In this document: in pieces, positions 35,871 through 49,455 of the stretch
Layout of the letters: every line of letters begins with the position of its first letter
Position numbering within the stretch: position 1 is the stretch's first letter
Assembly: GCF_001640805.2 (NCBI RefSeq)
Contig: NC_066852.1
Coordinates: forward strand, 186,001 to 250,000
Origin: Lates calcarifer
Lineage: Eukaryota; Chordata; Actinopteri; Centropomidae
Direction: 5' to 3'
Length of the DNA stretch: 64,000 nucleotides
The notes under the pieces: generated by a model
Databases searched by the model: none
Told to the model about the DNA's origin: nothing
Seen by the model: only the letters and a program-made list of their open reading frames with translations
Position numbers and translations under genes: made by a program

Positions 35871-38800
35871 ATGAGCAACGTCGAGGCAAACAGTCAGAAC
35901 ATCACACAGCTTTCCAAGAAGGCTAAAATGAGCGGAGAAACCTCACACCTGCACCTGGACGGCATCCCTTCGGACAGGCTCAGTCAGGTAACATAACTAA
36001 CCACCAGAATGAACCAGAACTAATTCTGGATCAGATATGAAACGTTTCATTACTTTAAGTTTGATGGAACAAGTGTTTCTTTGAGGAATTGTTGATAAAT
36101 ATTCATTGGGGAAGTGAAATTTTTACAGATAAAAGCCAGTAAACGCCACCACAAATAACTTTCAGCAGTATTTCCAATTTGTCAGCCTTGTCATTTCGCA
36201 ATTTTTGGAAAGCAGTCAAACTATTTGGTGATACATAAAAGGGACAGCATTTGTGTGATTGTGTAAAACCTTTAAGTGACAACCACAACTTTCCATCCCT
36301 GTGATTTAAGTCTTGTTACGCACCATGGTGAGTAGCCGTCTCTTTTAGGAAGTCAGACTTCGCTGCTCAGAGGATTCTCAGATTAGGAAATCACAGAGTT
36401 TGTATTAATCTGATTCATACAGGCGGATCAGTGACAGATGATGAATTTTATTTCCTTAATTTTAAAATAGAAGACTTCCAGTTTCAGCCTGATGACTGAA
36501 AGTTCACAAGGCCCAGGACTGATGGAGAAGTCACACCCAACACTCCTCATTAGTTCTAAAAAACCTCCCTGCAGGTTCGTCTTAGTCAGCCATGATGCTG
36601 CGACGTTTAATCACTGATGTGTTCGTGACAAGCAGCACATCGTCTTATTTTGTATTTTGCATGATGCTCTGATAAGAAAGGTGTTTGTACATCTGTTGTT
36701 TCAGCTCTAGCTTCGCAGCATTAGTGTGGGGAAACGAGCAGCAGCTTTGAAAACGTTCACCCCGTGTGAAGCTGGTTTTGCTGTTTATCACTCAGCAGGT
36801 TCAGTGTGAAATTGTAGTGTGAAAATAGAGGAAGATAAAAAAGTTGATGCCGGTCTGAAAGATGGAGACATTAAAACGAAACGGATGATATTTCAGTTTA
36901 CATGGTGTGAAAGGTTGTGCAAACAGACTGGAGTTCGCCAGACAGAGGTGCAGAGTTGTAAAGAGTTGTAAAGAGTTGTAAAGGTTTCGTGCATCGCCCA
37001 TTGTGACAGCAGCAGCTCCTTCTTTACAGCCTCAACGTGGACGCCCAGGTATCTGTAGCCATATCAGCATCTTCCACCAAAATACACAGCAGTCGTCTGA
37101 AGTCAATCACCATCTCTCCGGTCTCTGCCACATTCAGAAACATAATTTTTTCCAGACTGCTTCACAAAATTGTCCAACAAAGTCTCCTAACTTCTCCAAG
37201 TGGTATCTGTGATTTAGGAGGTTTTTATGGAGGTTTATGATCTCCTCTGGCAGTGTCATTCACTCTGAATGACATCAATATATATTTATGTCTCTGTGTT
37301 CAGATGAAGATTTCATTCTCCACTTCCTCCTGTGACACTGATAGAATAGAATAGAATAGAATGGATCTTTACTGTCATTGTTTTGTTTTTTTTAAAACAA
37401 CAACAAAAGACCATTTAGGATTGACAGCAAAAGGTAAATAACAGAGCAAAAATGATTATAATATAAAGTACAGAGTGAAAATGAGTGTGACAGGGGGTTA
37501 ATGCACCTCCAGTTCGGCTGTAGCTAACTTTCATTTTCATTATCAACTAATCCACCAGTCATTTCTTTGACTGTTCAGCCTTTAAAATGCAAGAAAATAG
37601 TGATAAACACACTGACTGTCCAGCTGTCATGTTTGACAAAGACAAGCATCAGATCCTCAAATCTGAGAAGCTAGAAACAGGAAATATTTGGGATTTTTGC
37701 TTTAAAAAGAATAAAACAATTATTAGATCCTGAAAGAAGTTGCCTGTTAATCTTTTGTTGATCAGATAATTTCTTAATCGACTAGTTGTTGCAGCTCTAG
37801 TCCTGTCTGAATGGGTGTTTTGCCAGTTTATTTTGTATTTTAGTGAGTTAAATTGTTATAAATCATAGTTTATTTACTGTATGAGCCAGTTTAAAATCCA
37901 TCGTATGTGTTTTAACATATGAGCGTCACGATGCAGGAATGAAGTCAGCCACACCTCCGCTGACGACAAACTCAGGAATGAGCGTGTAGGGGCACGACAT
38001 GTAGAGAGAGAGAGAGAATAAACTGAGGCTGAGGGAGGAGAAGAAGAAAGAGTTTAACATCACAACCTGATGAGGCCTGAACAAACACGCCTCTGGAAAA
38101 TTACTGCAAGTCACGAAAGAGAAGGAGAAGATGAGGGAGACAAAGAGAGGAGTGGTGAATGTTTTTCTATCCACACTTCATGTCAGTGTCTGATCCAGGA
38201 ACCAGTCCTGATCCTGGTCCTGATCCTGGTCCTGGTCCTGGTGCTAGAATAAGGTTTGAATGAAAGACAGCTGGGAAATAATCACACAACCTGTTTGAGG
38301 CCCTTATGTGTGTGCAATAACAGTAATAATAATAACACTAAAACTTTATTCTTTTGTGGTGCATTTCATACAGAAAGCATCTCTCCTGCTGGACGACTGG
38401 TTCAGGATAACTGCACTAAAACTTTGTTTTGTGTCTCTTTGTGGTTGTTTGATGGACTTCATGTCACACAGAGGCTCTGGTCCAGGGGACTGGGTCTGTA
38501 TCTGGTGATCCATCCAGCCAACGACCCATCACCTAGGGGCCATTCAGATCTCTGGGGGGCCATGCCACCCCTACTGACAGGCCTCTAACATTTATTACCT
38601 GTTCTGCCAGGGGATTGCAGCAGGACTGTCAAAACATGTCTGAGGTATTTCAGACTCTTATATTAAATAATGTGATGGTTAGAAAAACCAGTCATGCTGC
38701 CAAAGAAAATACAGTATTTACTGTCAGAGCACCGATCGACGGTGATGAAACTGGTCCTGTGTGTTTCAACATGGAGAACTGAGACACATCTCACAATAGA

Positions 38801-41800
38801 AACCCACCAGAATAGATTTCAGGGTGTGTCCGGAGCAGCTTATTCTGGATTCAGGAGGGTTTACTTTGACCTGATAAAGACACAGATATAGGAAAAACAA
38901 ACATCAACAACAAAGTATTCTGAGACACCTAAAGCTACAATGATTAGTCAAGCAACAGATAAGTAATCAGCAGCTATCTCAACTCGACTGATTAATTGTT
39001 TGCCATTAAACGTTGGGTCTTGAACTGAAAGATTTTTCAGACAAATTATTTATCTGTTAAAAAACAATCAGCAGTTTGGAGAAAGATGTTTACACAAATC
39101 TCTGCTGAAGTATTTCTCTTTTAATCCCAGTAAATGAGCTGCTCATCGGTCCATGTGAGGTCAGGTTCATCTAAAAAGGGAAGTTTGTGTCGGTGGTGCC
39201 AGTGCAGACAATACAACAAAGGTCGTCCATAGAAACAGGACAGGAAGCAGCATCGTCTCACTAATCTGAACCAAAAACCGGTGGTAGAAGAAGTACTCAG
39301 ATCACTATATACCAGTATAACCACGTACAAATACTCCATTACAACTAAGAATCCAGTAGTATGAGAAGTATCAGCTGTAAAAGTACTTCTCTGACTGTAG
39401 CTGGTTTTAACTACTTTTTATACAGTTAGATAGTTTAGTCCAGTGGTTCCCAATCTAGGGGCTGGGTCCCTCCAAAAGGTCACCAGATAATCTGTGTGGT
39501 AGAGGTATAAAATAGAATCAAATGGTTGGAGTCAAGTAAAGTTCAAAGATTTCTAAATTGTATTTGAGTAATTGCGCTGAGTCATAACCTTAAAATGTAA
39601 TGGTTTCCCTTTTAGTCTCTAAATGGGACGTGGCGACATGTCGGCAGCTCGTATTTCTGGAGGTTAGAGATGAGGGTGGTCAGTTAGGATGCAGTAAACT
39701 TCATTTAAAATGAGTTTGTTGTAAATTTGTGTAAACACTCTGAAGCTCAGTCAGCGTGAGTATAAACCCAAACAACAAAACTCAATCACCTGGACGCCCC
39801 CACTGTACTCTTAACACCAGTAAATGTAGAAACATTTAGGTGGAGTTTAATCACAGCAGCTTTTAAAAACCATGCAGTGTTTTTCCAGCTTTGAAGGAAG
39901 CAGAAAACAGGAAGAGAAACGTGAATTGTTGCTGCCATCTCCAGAGGATCATAACATGCAGTGCCAGCCAGGCCTCTTCCTGCTTAATTTACCTCTGACA
40001 CAGGAGGTTCTTGAATTTCTATTGACAGAGAAAAATTTGGGGTGTATCTTTTGACTACATCTCACTCTAAGTTGGGTGATTTTTTTCATAACCAATGAAG
40101 TCTGTTGGTGAAATTAGGCTGTTTGGTGACTTACAGACAGGTTCCCCTGAACGTGATGGGTGGTTGGCTTATTAGCGTCATGGCTGAATTTCTAGGAACA
40201 GACCCAGGACCAGAGCCTCTATGTGAAGTGACTGTGAACATTTCTTGATGGAAACTCAATCAGATGATGACAAGGAGACAAACTCAGTACCTTACACTTA
40301 AAAGATTCATACATCACACTGAATAAACATGTGAACAGTTTATTATTGCTAAGAAACAGAGCTTTAAGTTTGAGTCATAACACATTTTTACTCATTTTAC
40401 AAATGAAGACGGCATTTGATTTACTTTCACTGTTGAAAACAAGTCCCAAACATTAGTCTGTCTCATTATAGTTACACTTTAGGCCAATTAACAAAAAAGT
40501 TTTATTGAAAACCTTGAAAACCTACTTATATACTAACGGATAACTACAGATTTTTACATATTTTCCTTGTGAATATGTGTGTATATTTTTATGTGGAAAT
40601 GGATAATCAGTCGGTATATACACATATATATACAGCACATATAGTATATAGTCACATTGGGATATGATTCAGAGAACTTCCTCTCTTTTGTTCCTGTTCA
40701 AGCAGCAGTAAAGGACATATGTCAGAGATCAGCTGTAAATTCCTAGAATACCATGAGCTGTACTGTTTCTCCAACGACAAACTATCCATTCAGGTTTGTT
40801 GGGAATCATTTCTGCACAGGTCGGCCTTTGTTACTGGAATAACTGCCTTTATGTTGAAGTCTATTTTTATCTCCTTTTGTCAGCCTGAACTCCAGTTATC
40901 TAACCCCAACTATGGAAACACTGATCAAAGAAGGAAAATACTTCAAACTGTGGTTTAAATTGGTCAGTGTGCATCAGGAAGTGTGTAGATTCTGAGGAAA
41001 CGCTGCCATCTTGTGGCTGAAGTTGTGAACTGTCTTCTGTCTCCTTAAATGTCTGAAGTCATAGACTTAGACTTGATTTTATTGATCCCTTTGGGATGAC
41101 TCCCACATATATTTGTTGTATTTCTGTCTCTACAGGTGCAGAAGTACCTGGAGCCTTTCCACCTGTCTCTGGAGAAGCTACAGGAGATTTCTGCTCGGCT
41201 GAAGAAGGATATGATTCGAGGTTTGGGGAAACACACGCATAACAAGGCAGCCGTGAAGATGCTGCCCACCTTCGTCAGGGCCACGCCCGATGGGACGGGT
41301 AAGAACTATTATGTTTTAGATAGATTGATGGATACATGGGAATCCCACAAGCAGGAATTTTCTGATGAATGCCTTTGTCTCCTGTCAGAGAGTGGCGACT
41401 TCCTGGCGTTGGATCTCGGTGGAACGAACTTCCGTGTCCTTCACGTCCGTGTGGTGGAGGAGGAGCAGAAAGTGCTGAAGATGGACAGTCAGATCTGTGC
41501 CATCCCACAGGAAATCATGCTGGGAACTGGACAACAGGTAAAAATATTACCTGTAGATATAGAAATATTTAGTCAGAGACTTTCAGCTGTCGTGTTTTCA
41601 GATGTTTACGTTGAAAACTATCTATCCGTTCCGTCTGTCCAGCTGTTCGACCACATCGCAGCCTGTCTCGGTGACTTCCTCGACGCTCAGAATCTGAAGG
41701 GACAAACCCTTCCTCTGGGCTTCACCTTCTCCTTCCCCTGTGAACAGAAAGAAATCGACAAGGTCTGTACTGTCAAAGTCAAAAGCTCCTCAAATGTACA

Positions 41801-44800
41801 GTTAGTCTTATCATTTGGCATTCCCCAATTCACCAATGTCCAAAGGTACAAACAGAAGTCCAGATGTGTTGTACAAGTCACATGGACATAGATCTATCGG
41901 CAGAAATGGAATACAATATTTCTAATGTTTTCATTAGTGTTTAATCATCTAAAAGTAAGAATCATTACATTTTTGTTAGCATAGAATTATCCCTCCATAT
42001 GTACACAATGAGCCCATCATGTTGCTCTACCATTTTTCTACAGTAGCCCAGAATGGACAAACCAAACACTGTAATTTCCTTTCTCCTTTTGCTTTTTTAA
42101 CATTACTTGAAGGCCACTGTAGCTTCTCCTACAACCTTGGAAAGGAAGGGATATTCAGTTGGTTGCAATCTGCGTTCTGACCACTAGATGTCACTAAATC
42201 CCACAAACTGGTCCTTTAAAATGAATGAAGTTTAAAATTATAAGTTTTCATCATCGTGGCTGCCAGTTTAAGATAAAATAATCTGTTATTGGTCCCACAA
42301 AATTTATAATTTTTTTAGCAGCAAACAGGGACAACAAAATAGGAAAAGGCATCAATAAGCAAATACAAGCAAAATATAAACAAGACAATATATAAACAAA
42401 TATAAACCATATGAACAATATAAACAGAACTATATACACAGTAAGGAATTGGATTTAACTCTGATATTGCACAGTTTGAAATAATAACCCTGAGTGAAAT
42501 ACTATAGCACAGCAGCTGATTTACTAGATCTTATGGTTTCATTGGTTCTCTAATGTGATAAATGATTCTCCTCTCTATCTGCTGATTTCTGACAATGAAA
42601 CATGAAAATATTCCAAACAGAGCAGAACAGGAAGCCTTATAAGGCGATTTAAAAGGCATCTCTTATGCCAATGATCACACACCTACAGATGGTTTTCATG
42701 AGGCTGACATGAGCAATTTACTGACTTGAAACCTGACTAGAACCACTGATATGAACAAACCTCACAGAAAAAATTCATCGATTCCTGTTAAATCTTAGCA
42801 TCTCTCTCTACAACAGAGCATCCTGATCCGCTGGACCAAAGGCTTCAACTGCTCCGGAGTGGAGGGAAAAGACGTCGTGAAGCTGCTGAAAGAAGCGATT
42901 CAAAGGAGAGGGGTCAGTGATTACAAAAAGAAAACAAAAAAACATGTAATGTAATGCGTAATGTGCAACGATTCGACAAATAATTGGTTTGCCGGTTGAC
43001 AGATATTTTTCAGCATCTTCTGACATTTTATAGACAAAATACTTAATTTATTAATCAAGAAAATAACAGGTTGATGTCTTGACTGTCTGTTTACTTCTCT
43101 ACTCCACTATATTTATCTGACAGCTGTAGTTCTTAGTTTACATCATAAACTTCTAAAACAGATCAAACCACTACAAGAATCAAGGCCTGATTAACCCTCT
43201 AAAGGACTAAACTGATCAGACCCTTTTCTCCTGACTCCTGAAGTTATTTGGTTATAATTTGATTAAATACAAAATCATTTAAGAATATTTTCATCTGAAA
43301 CATTCAGTGTATTTTGACACACAGTCTCAACAGAGCACTTTAAGACCTTTATTTCATTTTAGGTTTTACATTAGTGTTGCATATTACCATACAAATGTGC
43401 AAGTAATCAAATTACCACAAAACACTTCTTGCTACACGGTTAAAGGGAGGTGTTAAAGCCCAGTATTTAAAGTGTTACGTATGCATAGAAAGAAACCATC
43501 AGTCTATTTCTTGTGCTGTATGATGTGATATTTGTAGCATGAGCATGAATCTGACTCGAGCTGGTTTTCCTCCATCTCTTCTTCCTTTGCTGTCTCTCAA
43601 AATGATGCTCAGACTCTTCATAAAAAAACACTGTGACACTTTCTCGTTGTGAGCGTAATGTGTGTGTAGGTGTGCAGGTTATTTTTTATTCAGTTTATAA
43701 ATAGGAAGGACGTAAACACACCTGTCCCTCTATCTATCTCTGTCTCTGCAGGACTATGATATAGGCTCGGTTGCCATGGTGAACGACACTGTGGGCACAA
43801 TGATGAGCTGTGGCTACAGGGACCAGAGCTGTGAGATCGGCATGATCATTGGTAACAGTTCATTTTTAATGAATTTGTTTGTCAAGCTTTAGAGATGATA
43901 TCTGCCATATGACATATACTGTATACAGAATGGTGGCTGCAGGTATCTACCCTTTTTGTAACCTCCAAAGTCAAGCATGATTATATACAAAACTAACAAG
44001 TAGATCCTGAGTTTTTACAAAGAAATTTGCAATGATTTCCTTGAAAACAAACTAGAAACAACAAGTTTTTTATCATCATATACAATACAGTCAGACTTGA
44101 TGCTAAGCTAAGAGCTAAACTTAAGTCGTGATGTCATTACAGATGAAAATGCCGTTTCCAGGTCCAACTTCCAACTCCTTTTTCAATAGGTTTGAACAGA
44201 TCTGAGACCACGAAAAACTAATTGTGAACTAATTGTTATTCTACTTTTTCCTATTTTTTCTACTACTTTTTACTTGCTTTTCTAGTGATGAGAAAGAGGA
44301 ATTGGATGCAGTTGATAGGTTACAGTTTTTAAATAAGTTAAGAAAAACAAAATTTAATGTCAGCTGGTGCTAACATTGGCCAACTTCCCTAGCTAACGTT
44401 AGCACCAGTTAGCACCCGCTGGTAAAAGCAGGTACCCCTAATATAAGCTGTGGGATTTACAGGGTGTTTCTTGCTATGGGTCCACATCCTTCCTGTGCTG
44501 TCCCAGCTAAGGTGTATAAAGCTGGCCTTAGCTAGCTATCCTCACCCACTTAAGATTAAAATAGATGACCTTAGCTAGCTACTTTTGCTATTTTGGGACA
44601 GCACAGAAAAGGACTGACAACCAAAACACAAAGATGTGGGCTCATAACAAGAAACACCCTGTGAAGCCCATAGCTTGTATCAGGGGTACCTGCTCTTTCA
44701 CTTTAGGGTAGTGGGTTAGCTAGCTAACCTAGCGAATAGAAGATTACATATGATTTGTTACCAAAAAAACAATCAACATCTTCCTCCTCAGGTACGGGAA

Positions 44801-46651
44801 CCAATGCTTGCTACATGGAGGAGATGAAGAACGTGAAGCGGGTGGAGGGCGAGGACGGACGGATGTGCATCAACACGGAGTGGGGCGGCTTCGGAGACGA
44901 CGGCTCCCTGAGCGACATCCTGACGGAGTTTGACGTGCAGGTGGACAAGATGTCCATCAACCCTGGTGTCCACACGTACGTATGACGATCATGTGGAGAA
45001 ACTTTTATTAATTACAAATCAACAGCAGCACTTACAAACTAAAAAGTCATGTATTTGTAGCAGTAAGTTGTTGATAACTTTGACACCTGCATTTTTCTTA
45101 TATAGTCAATTTTGGTTAATGAGCAACGAATTGTAGACGTTGGCGTCTACACACCAGTTGCATTAAACAATGTTTGGCCACTAAGAGGCGGAACAATACA
45201 AAAACCAGCTGTTGATTTGATTTCTCCTTTAGCTTTGAGAAAATGATCAGCGGTATGTATTTGGGGGAAATTGTTCGACTGCTGTTGGTGAAGCTAACGG
45301 AGGACAAGCTGCTGTTTAACGGACAGACGTCGGAGGCGCTGAGGACCCCGGGCAAATTCCAGACGAAGTTCATCTCTGAGATCGAAGAGTGAGTGTTTGA
45401 CAGAGGCTTGTTTGTCTTTTGTCTTGAAGGTGCTAATAAAATACTTAGGGGCTGGTACTGGTTCTTGAATGTCCATCCTCCATTTTGTCCATCTTTATTT
45501 CCTGTCTCTGGTTCAGGAAGGACAACGGTCTGGAAAATGGCAAGAAAATTCTGACCGAGTTGGGCCTGAAATGGGATCTTGTCGACGTCCGGGTGGTGCG
45601 TCTGGTCTGCGACAACATCTCATCGCGCTCTGCCCGTCTCTGCGGCGCTGCCCTGGCGACCATCGCCAACCGTATCCGTACCAACCACGGGCTGGACCAC
45701 CTGAAGACCACCGTGGGGGTGGACGGAACAGTCTACAGGAAACACCCCAAGTAAGAGGGAATATGAGACTGAGACGCTTTTAAAACGTGCTTGGTTGCAG
45801 TTTAACTCCACTTTAGCAACAGCAATTATTTTTAGTCTGGCTGACAAATTCTTCTGTAACTAAAGTTTGGAAAATGTAAAGTTTGGAGGGTCGGAAAAGC
45901 AGGACAGACTGGAAGAAGCCACAAAGAGACATTCTCACATGTTCAGTAAAGGCTCAAACTATCTTTGAGCCAGAGATCAAAGTTATTATTCCTGTTACAA
46001 GTGGGTTTTTTCTCTTAGTTTTTTTGAGAAATATCAAATTATATTTATGTGTCTGTGTGAACAGGCAGGACATGGCGCTGGGTGTCGACACATTAACACA
46101 CTTCCTGCCTTTGTGGGAAGAAAAGCATGTTGAGAAAATACCATCTCACTGCTTAAAAGTCCTGTCACCTCTCTTTCCTTCACAATTATTTCCTGCCATG
46201 TGTGATGAGAGTTAAGATCGCTGAAATTTTATCTGCTACAACACACATATCTGTTGCTCTAGATCACTTGTCTGTGTTGTTTGAAAGAGAAAATTATGTT
46301 TCATATCAGTTTCGTGAGAGTTCCTTCAGTTGGAATCTAAAACATTTTCTTCTGTTAATTAAGTTTTCTTTTCCTTCTTCTCTCTCTCTTTCGTCTTATT
46401 TCCTCTCAATCCTTCTCTCTCCATCTTCCTCCTCCCTCCCTGTTTCTGCTCTCTGTAGTTTCAGTGAGGAGCTCCAGGCGACGGTACGCCTCCTCGCCCC
46501 CGAATGTAGCATCACCTTCCTGGTCTCAGAGGACGGCAGTGGGAAGGGCGCTGCCATGGTAACAGCCGTGGCTCAGCGGCTGGCGCTCCAGTCCCGGCTG
46601 TTAGAGGACAGTGACGGTGAGGAGGAGGAAGAGGAGGAGGAAGATAATTAA
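35871..46651 (+). CDS. hk3: Single-domain hexokinase, HK3 N-half-like (copy A)
   Basis: Phosphorylates glucose with ATP in the cytosol, the first step of glycolysis. Exons: 35871-35987, 41136-41298, 41389-41537, 41643-41762, 42817-42912, 43752-43851, 44792-44975, 45233-45388, 45517-45750 and 46459-46651. All are GT-AG and in phase: 1,512 nt, 503 residues. Internal exon sizes 163, 149, 120, 96, 100, 184, 156 and 234 are those of a vertebrate hexokinase half. Catalytic residues are intact: [10 protein letters not shown] (101-110), LGFTFSFP (S173), WTKGF (T190, K191), VNDTVGTM (D227), [11 protein letters not shown] (N253), NTEWG (E278) and FEKMISG (E312). The wording [23 protein letters not shown] and RLLE near the end recalls the N-half of HK3, and human HK3 also neighbours UIMC1. 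Instead of entering a C-half the last exon ends [17 protein letters not shown] and stop. GCK has a similar size but fits less well in wording. Family is certain; the HK3 name is an inference. Confidence 0.85.
37341..37362. repeat. (AGAAT)n pentanucleotide repeat
   Basis: Four to five units of AGAAT. Similar runs occur at 47871-47889 and 52961-52983 in unit B. Confidence 0.8.
38205..38244. repeat. Short minisatellite, CCTGATCCTGGT units
   Basis: Imperfect tandem repeats of CCTGGT/CCTGAT in the first coding intron of hexokinase copy A. Confidence 0.8.
44387..44732. mobile_element. Inverted-repeat (foldback) element in a hexokinase intron, copy A
   Basis: The arm AGCAGGTACCCCTAATATAA...CAGGGTGTTTCTTGCTATG...CACATC (about 44427-44510) recurs in reverse complement at about 44615-44696. 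The outer ends are rich in GCTAGCTAAC. The whole could fold into a ~340-nt hairpin. It is MITE-like, without coding capacity. It is also in unit B at 59112-59436, so it predates the duplication. Confidence 0.7.
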
Positions 46652-47551
46652 TGACACTCTGAGCAAGTTTGAACGCAACAAATCAATTAAATTAAAAGTA
46701 ACTGTACTATATGGTCAAAAATAAAACCACATACAATGATTAACAATCATTTCAATAATTCAAACAAAGATTTCTGATTCTCCTTTAAACTCCGGTGAGT
46801 TGTCAGAATAACAGAAGAACATCTTCCTCAGCAGATTTCCTGGCAAATGTTCACATTTCTTAGCACATAAACGGGAGTCAGAGCCTTTTCCCAATCCTCC
46901 TCCAGCCTGTACAGCACGTCTTCAGGCTGAGTTTCCTCTTTAGACTTCCTGGATCACAGTGTTTAGAGGGAGTTTGCATCTGTCACTGTCCTGATTAATC
47001 ATTTTGTTCTTGACTTGTTTTCTTTGTGGACCATTTTTATCACTTTCAGACCAAAACGCAGCAGGAAAATATCTCATTCTGCAGAGATACAGTTTACTGC
47101 TTTCTCCCCACTTGGCCTTGATACTGTATCAGCACTTTAGACTGAGAGTTTGTTTTGAATTAGCAGAAGTAAAGTCACTGTAATACACTGAAAAAACCAG
47201 CGTCTTTTTAGTCTTTCGTCCTTGAGAAAATGTTTCTTTCTCACGATCTGCATCGCTGCATCATGCTGCTGTCGATACCTGGTGCCAGCCTGAGGTTTGT
47301 GTTTCCTGTGCGGCTTTAAAGCAGCGCAGCAATGTGAAGACTGTAAGACTTGCAATGTGGATCATGACCTTCTTTAAAAAGCTGTGTAGTGAAGTGTGAA
47401 GTAGGAACTGGTCCTGGCCTTTATGTACCTCAGTGACGGAGAGAAAACCAGGGACAGTCTGAGAGTTTCTGTTCTCATTCAATCTGAAATCAAATTATTG
47501 ATCCTGCATTAAAGTGCCAAGTCTCAGCTTTTGCATCCAGTGGGAGATAAA

Positions 47552-47730
47552 CACCGATCAGCTGCAGCATTAAAACCACCGACAGTACAAAGTTCTGCTG
47601 GGAAACCTCGGGTCCTTCCTTCATCTGGATGTGACTTTGACTCATACCAACACCTAGACACGGATGAAGACTACAGGGGCCCCTCACCACACCACAAAAC
47701 CTGCTCAGAAATGTTTCCAGGAATAAAGAG
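47552..47730. mobile_element. Left end of the Tc1-like remnant, first copy in unit B
   Basis: Same sequence as 31612-31790, including the CACCGATCAGCTGCAGCATT terminus, but the right half and right inverted repeat are absent. Confidence 0.65.
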
Positions 47731-48276
47731 ACCAAGGTGTCAACCTGGCCCCATATACCAGTCTGAAACTCTTGAAGCTGCAGCTGTGCACTGTAACAAA
47801 GTTTTCAGTGCTGGCAGCAAAGACACAGCACGTTACCGTTATTTTACAGTACTCGTACTGTATACACAATATAGAATAGAATAGAATAGATACACAATAC
47901 TATATATTATTATTAATTAACAGCTGACAAAAAAGACTGCGGAGAAATTTTTCTAAACCTTGTAATTTGATAAACTTTAAATTTTAAGACAAATAACACA
48001 CCTTCAAAGTGTATTTTTAAACTGATGATTATTTATTAAGCTTGAAATAAAAACATTAAAAAAAAAAACACTGAGGAACATTTAGGACAAATCAAGAGAT
48101 AGAAAAACAGAGTGAATAACTTAGAGTGAGACTCAGACTCTACAGCTCCAGAGGCAGAAATACCTGCAAAAAGAGACAGAAGAGGAGAGAGAGACGGGAG
48201 AGCACAATACTACAGGAAAGAGGAGATACTGAGTTAGTAACATGTAACATGGGATATGAATCCATACTGATGGAGA

Positions 48277-48279
<3 letters not shown>

Positions 48280-48319
<40 letters not shown>
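48280..48319. repeat. (GA)n microsatellite
   Basis: A 40-bp GA run just downstream (on the minus strand) of the LINE fragment, possibly in its 3' tail region. Confidence 0.95.
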
Positions 48320-48321
<2 letters not shown>

Positions 48322-48399
48322 CAGTGCATCATGGGAGATCTCCTGGCAGTCTAGGCCTATAGCAGCATAACTAAGGGATGGTTCAAGCCTGAGCCAACC

Positions 48400-49455
48400 C
48401 TAACTATAAGCTTTATCAAAGAGGAAAGTTTTAAGCCTACTCTTAAAGGTACAGAGGGTGTCTGCCTCCCGGACCCAAACTGGGAGAAGGTTCCACAGTA
48501 GAGGAGCCTGATAACTGAAGGCTCTGCCTCCCATTCTACTCTTGGAAACTCTGGGAACTACCAGTAAACCAGCATTTTGGGAGCACAGAGTCCTGGTGGG
48601 ATTGTAGGGGACTATGAGATCTTTAAAGTAAGATGGAGCCTGACCATTAAGGGCTTTGTATGTGAGGAGGAGGATTTTGAATTCTACTCTGGATTTGACT
48701 GGGAGCCAATGTAGAGAGGCTAACACAGGAGAAATGTGATCTCTTTTCCTAGTTCCTGTCTGTAGTCGTGCTGCAGCATTTTGAATCAGCTGCAGGTCTT
48801 TACAGACTTGTTGTAGCAGCCTGATAATAATGAATTACAGTAGTCCAGCCTAGAAGTAACAAATGCATGGACTAGTTTTTCTGCATCTTTTTGGGACAGA
48901 AAATGTCTAATTTTGGAGATGTTACGCAGATGAAAGAAGGCAGTCCTAGAAGTTTGTTTTATGTGTGAGGTAAAGGACAAATCCTGATCAAAGGTGACTC
49001 CCAGATTCTTTACAGTGGAGCTGGGAGCCAGGGCAATGCCGTCTAGTGGAGCTACATCATTAGAAAGTTTGTTTCTGATGTGTTCAGGACCAATTATAAT
49101 GATTTCAATTTTATCTGAGTTCAGTAGTAAAAAGTTGTTTGTCATCCAAGTTTTAATGTCCCTAAGACAAGCCTGGAATTTGTCTAGATGATTGGTTTCA
49201 TTAGGCTCCATTGACAGATAAAGCTGTGTATCATCTGCATAACAATGGAACTTTATGGAGTGAATACTGATAATGTTGCCCAAAGGAAGCACAAGATGAA
49301 GAGGATTGGTCCAAGCTCTGACCCTTGTGGAACTCCATGTCTAACTTTTGTGTGTATGGAGGAGTAGTTGTTAACATGTACAAACAGAAGCCTATCAGAT
49401 AGATAGGACTTAAATCAGTTCTTTTAATGCCAATAAAGTGCTCCAGATGTGACAT
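48400..49455 (-). mobile_element. LINE fragment (Rex1/L2-like) with reverse transcriptase C-terminal part
   Basis: Minus-strand frames 49292-48786 and 48726-48400 encode the end of a non-LTR retrotransposon protein. They include the YADDTQLYLS catalytic box, LGVTFDQDLSFTSHI, the HWLPVKSRVEFKILLLTYKA motif and the RLKTFLF end. The frame is broken between the two, and again upstream (49455-49231 is in another frame), and the 5' part of the element is missing. It is a dead, 5'-truncated copy. It sits between the two left-segment copies of unit B and is absent from unit A. Confidence 0.85.

Larger units (their letters stand above)
30819..46675 (+). repeat. Tandem segmental duplication, unit A
   Basis: Homology to unit B begins at TTTCCTGGCAAATGTTCACA (about 30819 and 46838) and ends just after the hexokinase stop codon (GTTTGAACGCAA, about 46672 and 61530). 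It includes the promoter, the noncoding exon and all hexokinase exons. Identity is very high over long intronic stretches such as 39060-41130 versus 53720-55790. Unit A is the more complete copy. Confidence 0.85.

Noticed and set aside
39121..40054. Small open frames (72 and 60 codons) kept in both duplication units (also 53779-53997 and 54532-54714)
   Set aside because: They lie in the first coding intron of the hexokinase, where the two units are almost identical at every position. Preservation is due to recency, with no splice or coding signature.
41045..41284. Minus-strand frames overlapping hexokinase exons (41045-41284, 41275-41508, 44788-44973, 45445-45711 and equivalents in copy B)
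   Set aside because: They are shadows of the GC-richer coding exons on the plus strand.
48786..49292. Reverse transcriptase frame considered as a live retrotransposon gene
   Set aside because: The frame is interrupted at both ends, the 5' region and endonuclease are missing, and it lies within a rearranged duplication boundary.
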